Shown: one piece after another, positions 13,101 through 25,100 of the stretch
How the letters are laid out: each line of letters begins with the position of its first letter
Position numbering within the stretch: the stretch's first letter is position 1
Origin: Haemaphysalis longicornis
Taxonomy: Eukaryota; Arthropoda; Arachnida; Ixodida; Ixodidae
Assembly: GCA_013339765.2 (NCBI GenBank)
Contig: CM023453.1
Coordinates: 85,626,685-85,690,684 of the forward strand
Direction: 5' to 3'
Length of the DNA stretch: 64,000 nt
Notes under the pieces: model-generated
Told to the model about the DNA's origin: nothing
The model's database searches: none
The model's input: only the letters and a program-made list of their open reading frames with translations
Made by a program: the position numbers and the translations under genes

Positions 13101-16100
13101 CAGCAACATGCAAACCTAAGCTTGATGAGGGATATGAGGGAAAGTGGAACAGGTTGCAATGAAAGTTTGACCAAGTGGTCAGCAACTTTTCTCAAGTGGT
13201 GCAGCTCTGGACAGCCAAGCTTGCCCGTGGGGGAGGGAAAAAGTGTGCTAGTGCATACCTTGCATTTGACGGTGAGCTCGCGACACTCGTCGGCCTTGGA
13301 CACACACTTGGCCTCCAGGTCTTTTGTCGACTGTCAGGAGGGAGGAGAAAATGAGATGCATGAGGTACGACCCATGCGTTCAAACAGAACAAGTGCAGAG
13401 TAAGCGGTCCTTCATGCACAATTAGGCAAAGAAAGGGCAGTCGAGAAACGAGGGAAAGGTTGAAAGAGAGACCAGCAACGTGCGTGCAGGTTAGAAGTGC
13501 AAAGCGGAAGCACAATTTCAAGGCGCAAATGTAATGCAAATATATATTTTTTTTCATCAGCACTTTTCCCCTTACTTGGTGCTGTAAATTCAATTTCTGG
13601 GGGAATATTCCCGCAGGTATACAATGTAGTTACTCAGCCTTGGGTACACAACACCACTGCTTTTTTCACAACGGGTATATAGTATACGCACCTTCAAGTA
13701 CAAGTGTGTATTGCAAAAAACAGCAGTCAACATAAAAAGCCATACACTACTGCCTTTCTCGCATGTCCCACTTTGCAGCTCTAGACAACAGCATAGTTAT
13801 CGAACAACTCCTGCAAACGTTTGGTCTTTGTACAACTTTCCCCAATTAGCGCAGATCTTTCAAGGAACCACGAAAAGTACATTTCTGCAACTTGCTCGGA
13901 CAAAATATGAAAATTGTCAACTTAAATAAATAAAACAAGGCAGAAATAGAGAAACAGAGTCAGGAGAAATCTGCACCAGGCAGTCATTACACCATTGCAC
14001 AGAACCTTTGAAGTGAAGAAAAAAAAAGATGGCGGGGGTGCCTTATGCCTGAAGCTGTGCTATGAGGCACGCAGTTGAGGGGGAATACAGGTTAATTTAC
14101 AACAGTTTGGAATCTTCATGATAAGCTGAAACTGACATGCAAACGTCTTCATTTGTCACTTCCGTTATATAGCCACTGCTACAGCAGCAGCACAGCACCT
14201 CTGCCACACAGCAAGCCACTGTGGCGAGTGAAAGTTAAAAAAAAAAAAAAGTGTGACATTGCATGTGCTACGCTGCGCTCACTACAGAATGTGCAGTGCT
14301 GAACGCTGCTCAGGAGGACACATGGTGCTCTGAACCTGTGTAGGGCCACTACTACAATTCAAGGACATTTTTCTTCACATAATGATTCTGAACTTCAAAA
14401 TCGCAATTTTTCAAATCTGCTGCTTCAGTGCTCCTACCTGGTCCTATGTGAAGTCCTCGCCCGACCAAGTCAGCACAATCTCACGATATCATCCTTGTAA
14501 ACTAGTACATTCTTTGCTTCGTTGCTTCCCCAGTCAATGAAATCCGTCCATTCCCTTGCTCCTCTCGTAAAAATCACAAAACCTTTTAGTACTTGGTTTG
14601 CAACAAGCCCAGCTCGATTCCAGCAGACAGCAGGGCAGAGTGGAAGAGAAGGGTTTTGAAAGCAAAGGGCAGCTCACAGTCGCCTCAAGCGCAAACCGAG
14701 AAAACTGCAACTGGCGAACCGGCAACCATGCTGGCAAAAAGAAAAGGGCCACCTACGACGCAACTGTCCCTCAGCATCTGAACTCGCTCTTCCAGCTTGG
14801 CCTTCTCAGTCTGCAGGGGCCACACACAGGCAGGGACGGAAAAACAAAAAAAAGGGTGAAACAAAAACGTCCCGTCATGCTCAAAACAACAACAACCACA
14901 ACAAACACTGTAGTTCAGAAACAAAAGAACACATGCCGCAAGTATAAGTACACTAATTCTAGCTTTTCTGAGGACACTGAGGTATGTCATTTTTTACACA
15001 GAACACTAACTTGAAATACCATGCATGCCCAATGCATTAAAAAAAAAAAAAAAAGAATGGGCACTAGGAAATCTCTGCATCGTAAACCGAACAGAAAGCT
15101 TGGCATGCCGATACAGGCTCATTTTATTCATGATGCAAGGAAGATAAACCGCAGAGGCACAGAAAAGTGTCACTTTGTCCCCGAGTTCTGCCTTCCATTG
15201 TGTTGTGAAGGCGCCGACAAGATGAGCAAATTTTCCGAACCCAAACCCCTAAAACAAGCATAGGCAATGCAGCATCCACAAAGTTAACTTCCGGTTAGAA
15301 AGAAATGACCTGAGAAAAAATAACCCATAGAAACAAAGCTTCACATACAAACACACACACACACAAAAAAAGAAAACCGAAGAAGGAAGCAGAACCAAGA
15401 AAACGTCAATCCAAGGACACCAGAGCAGGCATGCATGATTGAGCCACATAATTCAGCACCGCTCATAACAATCAACTCGTAATGCTCATCTGTACCAGTG
15501 GCAGAGTAGCGAGTACGGCAGAATCTTGATGGTACAATGTAAACTGATCCACATTTCAGTACAACGGGAATCCTCAAAGCTGTGAATGTGGCCACACAAC
15601 TACTGCACACTCTTGTAATGGATTTAGTACTTCCGATTCAAATCAATACCTTGTTAGGCATAGAGTACAAAATTGATTGATTTTCCTCAACTAAAGCCCA
15701 GTGCATGGCAATAGAGACATCCCAAGGGTGCATTTATGTACAAGTAACACGGCAAAAAGTTTGTCAGGAACGCACCAGAGTTATTTGTTTTGGAAATAAC
15801 CGCCCTGTCTACGTCGACTACGTTGAGAGTTGGGTAGTACAGCAGCTGGTAGTGGCGGTATGCAAACATTCGGAAATTTCAATATGAATCGAATATCCTT
15901 CTTATTCGAAGCGTACTTGATTCAAGAAATCCATATTCGAAAATTCCTGAATATTCTGCAACGACTGAATATTCTGGAAAAGTGGCTAATATTAGCACAA
16001 GTCAGTCACGAATTATATGCGTGCCATGCATCCTTACAAAGGCCCAGCTACATGGTCCCGTAATTACCGATGTACTCGCTGAGACACGTAGGTGTTCGTA

Positions 16101-19100
16101 CAAGTACGCGCGGCTGTGCGCACTATGCTGGCACACTATATGGGAATGCCCGTGACCGCGCCGGCTGCTATACGGCCTAGGCCTAATGCTGCTCAACCCA
16201 CTTCCACCGAACCTTGCATCTTATTTCTGCCCATTAAATTGCATCCGCATGAAGAACGATATAACCAGGAGCCTCCTCGTGTTGTGCAGCAGTCGGGAAG
16301 GGCAGTGTGCAGGAGTTTATTTCTTCCACTCAGCAGTGAATTGCCAACGAGGTTACGCTGATAGGCTTAGGCTTCCACATGTATGTCAATCGTGTGTGCC
16401 ATGGTTCCAACTGGCTGGAGGGAATCGCGGCAGTGGACTGCGGTGCAAGGTTTGTTATAATACAGCGCGATTGGAACTTGCACTGCATTATTTTTTTCGC
16501 ATTTACTTTTTGTAGTGACTTTTGGTTTCTGATCCCTGCAGAGCAGTAGTTTGTAGTTTAGATTGAAGTTTCTTTTAAGCCTGCCGGACAAAACTGTATT
16601 TATAGGTGTGATTATTGTTGTTTGGATTTTACGACGCCTGCATTATACGATGGTTTTTCACGGTCCTGAGAAAGTCGTATAATTGGGGTACTATACTACC
16701 AACGTAGCAAAGAGCTTGTTATAAAACATATAGCACAATAAACACAACACGAAGAAGCTGGACGGGACAAGCACTCCAATTTTTATCACGCTCCAATTTT
16801 TAGAACGTGTGCACCAACTTGCCCAACAATGTGTTTTACTTTAGCAAAAAAAACGTTTAAGGATAGAAAGTTGGGTTAGTTGGTTTACGGATACTTGGTA
16901 CATTGTACTAGCGCTAAGGATGGAACACAGAAGGGAAAAAAACACAGGGTGAATGCACAGGATGAATGCTAGGGTTTGTCCTGTGTTTTTCTTCCTTCTG
17001 TGCTCTGTCCTCAGCGCTAGTAGAATGCACCCAGCGAAAAACCGGTCTGGAAAGGCAGAAGAATCATTTGTTCTACAAATCGAGCGCACTGTCTACAAGG
17101 AAAACTGCCTGGGCATCCCCTCCACACCCCCGTGCCTGCTGACCTCGAAGGTGATCTTGGCCGTGGTGGCCTCCTTCTGGGCGAGGGCCAGGGAGGCCTC
17201 GAGCTGCTGCACCTGCTGCCCGCAGCTCCTCGGCCTGCGCCTGCAGCTTGGCCATCTCTTCCTGCAGCCGGTCCCGCTGCTCCCGGGCCAGCCGCTCGCT
17301 CTCCTCCAGCCGCTTGACCTCCCGCTGGGCCATCCGGCCCTCCAGCTGGCACGAGCCCAGCTCCTCCTCCTTCTGCACGCCACACGGGCACAGAGGTTCA
17401 CTCGGAGCCGCAGAGGAGGAAGAAAGCAGTGAAACATAGTTTACGTGTGAAAAGTTGACAGTCGATAAATCAAATGGTGCAGCATTTGGTCGGTTGGCAT
17501 CTAGGTCGAATGCATTTGACTCCAAAACTGGCTTATGTTGCGGTACATTTGACTCCAAGACTGTGCGCAGGGTTGGTAACATCACTGGAGAAACCAGAAT
17601 TACCCAGAAAGTGGCCAACTCAATGTGGCATGATGAATGAATGCTTCACTCTCAGACCAGATAAAATCTGTGTGCATGACTGGAAACCAACGACGAAACA
17701 ACCTACAAAATAGACATGCCTCACGCAAATTTTTGCACAGTTTTTTGTTGCCCACAACTCGCAGACATTCTCAAAATGTGTCACTTCACAACAAGTGACA
17801 TGTCCTGGACCAGTTGTGGTACCCAATTGAAAGAGTGTTACCGTAAAGACACCCAGCAAAACAAAACAAAAACTGTCACTAGTATACGCAACAGCTGTCA
17901 GTAAAGGAAATGGCTACACCTAACTCAAATGATTTTATTCATTTTTTTAGGTCCCCAAAGGCTTTGAATGGGCGGTGCATATGAAAGCCTGCCACCTGCT
18001 CCTGCTAAAAGACACTCTGCACAGCTCTGGGCTGCAGAATGCAGAAGAGTCAGACATGCTTGAAGAACAAGTGACAGCTTGCACTTGGTCTTCCGGACAA
18101 GCACCAAGGCAACAGGGATTAGATCAGTGGACACACCCCTGGGCACAGCAAGGCCCCAACTAGCCACCCCCATCAGCGTTGACGGGACCGTGCGTGCAAT
18201 GATGCACCGCAGTGCCACGAGGTACCTTGCGCAGCAGTGCCTGCAGCTCCCCGCAGCGTGTGCGGCTGGTGCTGAGGAAATCACGGGTCCTGGCCAGCTG
18301 GGCCTCCAGGGCACTGCTCGACTCCAGCAGGGCCTTGTGCTCGGCCTCCAGCGACGACGAGGCCCCCGACCTGCTGGTGGGAGAGAGGAGCCCCGGCACA
18401 CCACCTCTGTGGCACCGCTCACCAGCAAAGCAAGCGCCCACATGAGGCCTCAGGGTACCGGCACAGTTGTGTGCAAAGGAGACAGCGATTGTGTACAGAG
18501 GGTACGAACCCAAGGTGACAAGGTAATCTAGACAGGGCAGGCTCACTAAGGCCTATCAAAACGACATTCAACACAAGCAGCTCGGAAAGAGGAAACTGTA
18601 AATGAGCATTGAGTAGAAGGAAGACACGAAAGGGATGGTGGGCTAACGTTCGTCGCACTTGAGTAACAGGGCAAACAGAACCTCCCTGCTATTGTCTCTG
18701 CGACAGTGTGAAACACATCCCTGGACACTGTGAGCCCCACAGGGACTGGAGATTTGTGTTACCACAGGCCCGGCCCTCCAGTTACTTTTCCCGACATACT
18801 TGCAATGCCTCCTGAGTCTCAGAACTGTCCCTGGAGATATCTAGTTGAGTCACAGCAGCACAAACTTTGTGGAGATTGGCTCATTGCAGCCGTGGCAAAG
18901 CTGAGCAACCCAAGCCGCCAGATTCTGGATCAGCAAGTAGCCAGCTTGCTGTCACTGATGCCACAGATACTCGCAGTGACTTTTGAATGGTCTTTTTTTT
19001 CCCTACCATTCTGGTTCAGAGAAGCCACTCTGATGAAGCTGTATTCAAGGACCATCACTCAAGCTGCACCCGCAACCATACTTGTAGACTGCCCGTGCAT

Positions 19101-22100
19101 TAATTTCTGTTTTATTTATTTTTTATATAACCGGTAGGAACAATAAGTTGTAACCTGCCCGACGCCCATTCTTTTTGCAGGTAACTTTTAGAACAATGTT
19201 CTCACAAACCTGAATCCTGTAGGAAGGAAAACTCAATCAATGCTAACAATAATGCCGCAGTCTTTTTCTACAATGTGGCAACACAGCAGGGACTGCAATT
19301 CATCGGGCAGGGTCTAGTGATGCATCTAACCTACACAAGCGTCCAGCAACCCTGTGAAACCAGACACAGCCTCTGTATACCTCAAGGCACAAGTTCACCA
19401 GTTCAAGATGGTAGCACAAACACTGCAAGGTCACTCACGCCGGTGACTTGGCGCCATCACCCTCAGCGCAGGCTGGAGCTGGGACGCTGGTCTTCTTGGA
19501 AAGTTCTTGGAGCTCCTGTGAAAGGAAATAGTGGCAGTGTGTCATAAAAAATGAATTTACAATTAACGCTTCTCTTAGCAATGCGAGAAACTGAAAAACT
19601 TTAAATTAGATTATATCTGTTCTTGCAAGCCCAAGGAAAGGTTTCAAGGTTTCTCTGCGATGCGAAAAAGTTTTGTTTCTAGCATGCTGATTTCCTCTAT
19701 ATCAATGAACAACTGCCACACATTCGCTCTTTATATCCCAGCAGCCCTGGTTACTTGAGCGAGAAAGTTTCATGCTTAGTGGGAGTGTTGCTCCCTTTGC
19801 TTGCAGCATGGAACACTTAAAATGTCAGAGAATTGATTGATTGTGGGGTTTTAACGCGTCGACGATACTGAGGCAATGAGGCGCACCGTAGTGGAGGGCT
19901 CCGGGTTAATTTTAACCACCTTGGGATCTTTAATGGGTGCCGAAATCTCGAGCACAAACATCAGGGAAGCAACATTTTCAAACCAAGTTGCTCTGCTACA
20001 TGGCAAATACAACAAAAAGAAGAAAAGAAAAAAAAAGGAAAAGATGGCTAGCACGCGATCAGAAGTTGGCAACTCACCAAGTTCAGCTTCTCAATGTTCT
20101 CAAGGTAGTGTGCATTGGCTTCTTCCAAGGCAGAGGTCCTCTGGCGGAGGCTCTCCAGCTCTTGCACTTGCTCGGGTGGGGGCTGCGACAGCAAGTGCAG
20201 GGGGCAGTAACACTGGTGAGTTGACGCAGCCCCGTTAAAATATCGTATTCTCACACGTATAACCTGCCCCTTTCAGTCCGTCAATAAAAATAAATATCCC
20301 CGCGTATTGCCTGCACATTCTATATAAGAAAGGCTGGACCAAAGCTACTGAAGCAACATGGCAAATTTGTTGATGCAACAAAAATTACCTGTACATTCCA
20401 TATTGAATACATTTTCTGCACAGCCTAAGCCACAATCACTCATTGTCACTGCTCTCGCTAGAGCTATCGCTTAGGCCTAGCTGACTTGCCCAATATTTTT
20501 CCTCAGGTTGTTATATTGTAAACTGTGTGTGAAAAATGAGCATTATCAGTGTGATAAGAGTGGCTTAGTCACTACTGCTGTTGTAGGGGCGTCACAGCCC
20601 AACGCGCATTGCCGTGAAGCTGCACCGAAGAAAAAAGCCTCACATATAATCTGCAGCTCTGCTTTACCCCTGAAATTTTCGCACTTTTGGTGCGGGTTAT
20701 ACGTACGAAAATATGGTACGCATCTGGGCCTAAATTTGACAAAATGCTCTACAAAGCCTACACTAAGTTGTACTGTACTAACAGACGCACCTGAAAACAA
20801 CCACGGTGAAGACCAGTGTGCAATGCAAAACTGTCCAAAAGCCAAAAGTTGTAAGGGGAGAAAAAAAAAAAAATCTAAACATCAGACTTGCACAAGCATG
20901 TACTGCGCCAGAGTAGCACATAAAGCCACATTTACATTTAGTGAGGCATCAAAATCAATCCAGTCTGCACACAATATGGACAGCGCTTTGGGAAGGCAAA
21001 ATAATCCAAACAAAAAAATTCTGCTTTTCTAGCTTTTATGGTACCCCCAACTTTTGAAACGGCACCCAAACAAATAAAACTCGACAAGGCCTGCCTGACT
21101 GCAAGAAAAAATCCGACCCAAACAAAAGCTTTATTAACGAGGCCAACATGAGCGAGAGTGCTTGCTCTGTATTCTGTGGCAGTTCCCTAGGCTGCCTTCA
21201 GGGCTATAAATAGAAGAAGAAAAACGTAACAATAAGGACAGGGAAGTAACAGAGGCTCGAAAAGCCGAGGCAGCAGAGGCAGTGGAAGAAGCACCTGGTG
21301 ATGGTGTGGCGAGCCACTGTCGGCGCAGGTGGCCTCCACGGTACTGACGACACCCTCGAGGCGGGCCACCACCGAGTGGAGACCGTTGGCCTCCCGCTGA
21401 AGCAGGCTGTCCCGTCTGCGCTGCGCCTCCCAGCTCTCCACCAGCCGCTGGTGCTGGGACTGCGACCACCCACAGAGGAGGCAGGGCAGGGGAAGGGAAG
21501 GAGGGGAGAAAACAACGGGGCATGCACTCGGGCTTCTGCTGCGAGCATTAACCAGCGAGCACTGCTGTGCGCTGCTTGGCAGAGGTGCAGCAACTTTGAA
21601 ACCACGTGGTCCTCAACACTCTCGTGGGTCACATTTATTCCAGGGAGAGTGATGGGGGTTTCGTTTTCCAGTCCCATCTTTGAAAGGCCAGGGTGGCCTA
21701 CAGCTAGCTGTAAGTTAATTTATAACTACAAAAGAAATTCCAACAGTATACCTGACACACTTTCACAGTGCACTGCCCTCAAGCGAGCAGTAACAGCTTG
21801 ATCAGACCCAAAGAGGGATCTGCCCCTTTTTCTCCAAATAATAAATGCCCATTAATATTCATAGTCTCAGGGAATTGAAAACATATATGCCCATTAATTA
21901 TAAATGCTACAGTAAAGAGAATAATCACTACACACCAAAATGCATCTACATAAAAGGGAGATAGAGAGAGAAAGCCACTCGCTCCTTATCCCCCGACTAG
22001 TTTCAGGCAACAGTATACTAAGGGAAGAAAAACAGTATAAGACACTGCTGCAGCATAGCCCCAGTCATGCAAGAGGAAGGAACCAAGTTGGTTCCCAAAC

Positions 22101-25100
22101 ATTGGGTTGTCCTTTTGTTCTACTTCTCGTTGGAGTTTGCTATAACATTTCTAACTAGAAGGACTTCCACAGCACATACCCCTCCATCTCGGATGAGACA
22201 AGAACTATCCCGCAATACCACCCTCACTTCCAGGACTTCACAAGTCTTGGGTAAGTGTGAAACCCTTGTGCTGCACCATTTTATTCCACTATATTTAGTT
22301 ATAAACGGAGAAATCACCCAGCAAAAGTTTATTAGAAAGAGACATTTCAGGTTCCATAGGGAAGCCTTGTCCACTCTGGCTTCCATTTAGAAACCAACAA
22401 CATCTCTCTTTTAACAAGCCTTTAGTTGGCAATCCCCCCTTATTCAATGTGAATGTCATACCTGGCCACATGAGGTTTCGTCAAACCTTAATTTCATTCC
22501 ACCATTCCTTTTTCAAAGTGCCCAGCTCGTACCCACGGCTCACCTTGAGCTCAGCCACCTCTCGGTGGAGCTTTGCCTTCTCCTCGGCAGCGCGCTTGAG
22601 CTCGGCCATGGAGACAGCGCACTGCTGGCAGGTGGCACTGCTGGCAGCAGCCGTGCCGTTGGCGGTCACCACTGCAGGTTGCTCCCGCCCTGGGGCTGCC
22701 CTGTCCATGGAGGCAGACACTTGCCCTCGCAGAAAGGCCACCTCCTTCTCCAGCCCACACACGGTCGTCTGGTGCTGGGCGCACTCCGAACGGCACGCCG
22801 ACAGGGCCTCTTCCGCCTGGCGCTGCTTGCACACCGCCTGTGCACCCACCCCACCCACCAACATGCACGGTCTCTTTGTTTTCAATGCGACCACCAAACC
22901 CCCGAAGAGGCTTCTACAAGAGGCTTAACTAAGCACGCTGCTGCAAACTGATCGCAGGAAACTGATCCACAACAACTCATTCCACATCATTAGCGGGAGA
23001 AACGTTATGGTCGCCAACAACACCAGCAAGACCGATTCTCCCTACTCACAACACTTGATGCTTTATGCAGTAAGAAGAAAAAAAAAAAAAAAAAAAAAGC
23101 TCAGCCAGTTCAGCCAGTAAACTGTTATGAATCACAAATTTGCTGCCTGCAAGCAAATGACAGGAAGCCCTGTTGCACAAGAGTTGGCTGGTCAGGAAGC
23201 ATGCAGCCAGGAGGATCACTAATCTGGCCGTACTGCGGCAGACCCACAAGACCACGAATCTGCTGGAAGTCTATGGTTATACCAGACAGGCAGTCGTCCA
23301 CAGAAGTGCACGAGACGTGCACAGGCTTATGGCGAAGCAGTGTCAAAAGCTAGAGGGGGCTCACTTGCAGTTTGGCAAGTAGGCACTGCAGCACTGGGAT
23401 GCCTGGGCAGTGCAGACAAACTGGGTCTTACCACTTTCGCAACCGCACCTATTCCCATCGATAGTATGTTATCGATGAATACAAATTCAAATTTTGGACA
23501 GCTATTGCCATCCGAAGGGTAAAATAGGAAGTACTGCGTCCGTCAGTTTCGCTTTCGAGTTTCTTTTCTTCACCAAGGGGTGGATTTTTAAAGCTTCTTC
23601 GCAGTCGGGCGCACGTGGTTTCAGTTACGCCATTGATGCCACTGGCTGATGCTCTATGGGAACAGCGAATTTTGATGGGTTCCGATGAATCTGAGATGTA
23701 CTCTCTGGATGATAGCAGCAGCACAGACACTTCAGACGACTTCGATTCGTCAGACTTCAGCACGGACAACGAAAGTCGTCACATCTCCCTGGAACATCAG
23801 CTGGTATCCGCCAAGAAGTTTCGCTTTCTCCTCCGGCCATTATACCGCTGCCACGCATTGGTGTAAACATATCTGGCCTGTTCTAAAGGTCACAGCTCTT
23901 GTCTGAAGGGAGTCAACTTCGTTCATTCTTTGCGTCGGCTGCACGAAGAGTGGAGCCAACCTTTATTTCACTGCGTCGAGAAAGTGCTTCGCACGGTGGC
24001 ATAATAGGCACTAGTGCATATAATTTCGTGCATGTAAATAACTTTTGTACTTACAGAGCTCGTATTTGCAGCATTATTCTAAAATGGCCTTGAATTTGAA
24101 GCATATATACCATTTTATTCGAATCAACCCCGATATTTTTTTTAAACTTGTATATAAATCCAGGTTGGCTTGGATTCGAGGATTTTGAAACACCCCCAAA
24201 TTTTCCAAGTGAAATTGAGGGAAGTGGCACGCAGCTAGCGCGCCACACAAAAAAGAAAGTTTGTAGCCATTACTAGACGAGCCAGTAGCCATTTAAAGGG
24301 GGAGAGTGGGTCTGAAATGAACTTTTTTTTATTGGTCTGTGATAAAAAAATCACGTGCATATGTGTTTTGTCTTCCTCTTTCAAATATGTAATTAGTTTT
24401 CAAGTGGTATAATTTTTTTGAGTTATAAAGAAAACACTGGAGCCTAATTAAGTAATTTCTTAGGGGCCCTTTTAAAGGGAAAATTTTTTAAATTTTTTTT
24501 TTAAATAAAGGGTATGGATGTGTAGCTTAAGACCTCCCATCATGCTGAAGCTATTTATATTCCTGTAAAGTGTTGATTGGAAAAAATTTATCTAATTATG
24601 CCAAGTACAGTTTTCGAAAATTAAATGAGCTCATATTATTATATAAATTTTTTTGGGAAAAATGAGCCAATTAAAATAGCATCAGCATGCATTTCATTTT
24701 ATCCCGAATTCAACGTATAACACTTGTAGAAATCCTTGAAAAAAACTATCTCAAAACCCCTGTAAGGCTAGGCACATATGCAAAAAAGGGAAGCCGAGAA
24801 AATCGCAGTTGAAGTTTTACTGCAAGTGACAGTTTTATCTATTGAGCATATAAAAAAGGTAGAAACGTTATGGTCGCCAACAACACCAGCAAGACCGATT
24901 CTCCCTACTCACAACTTGATGCTTTATGCCAGTAAAAAAAAAAAAAAAAAGCTCAAATACAAAAGTAAACTGTTATGAATCACAAATTTGCTGCCTGCAA
25001 GCAAATGACAGGAAGCCCTGTTGCACAAGAGTTGGCTGGTCAGGAAGCATGCAGCCAGGAGGATCACTAATCTGGCCGTACTGCAGAAGCAGACCCACAA

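Noticed and set aside
16953..17432. Long plus-strand frame across citron exon 17
   Set aside because: Shadow of the GC-rich exon on the opposite strand. Leu/Pro-rich with no splice logic.
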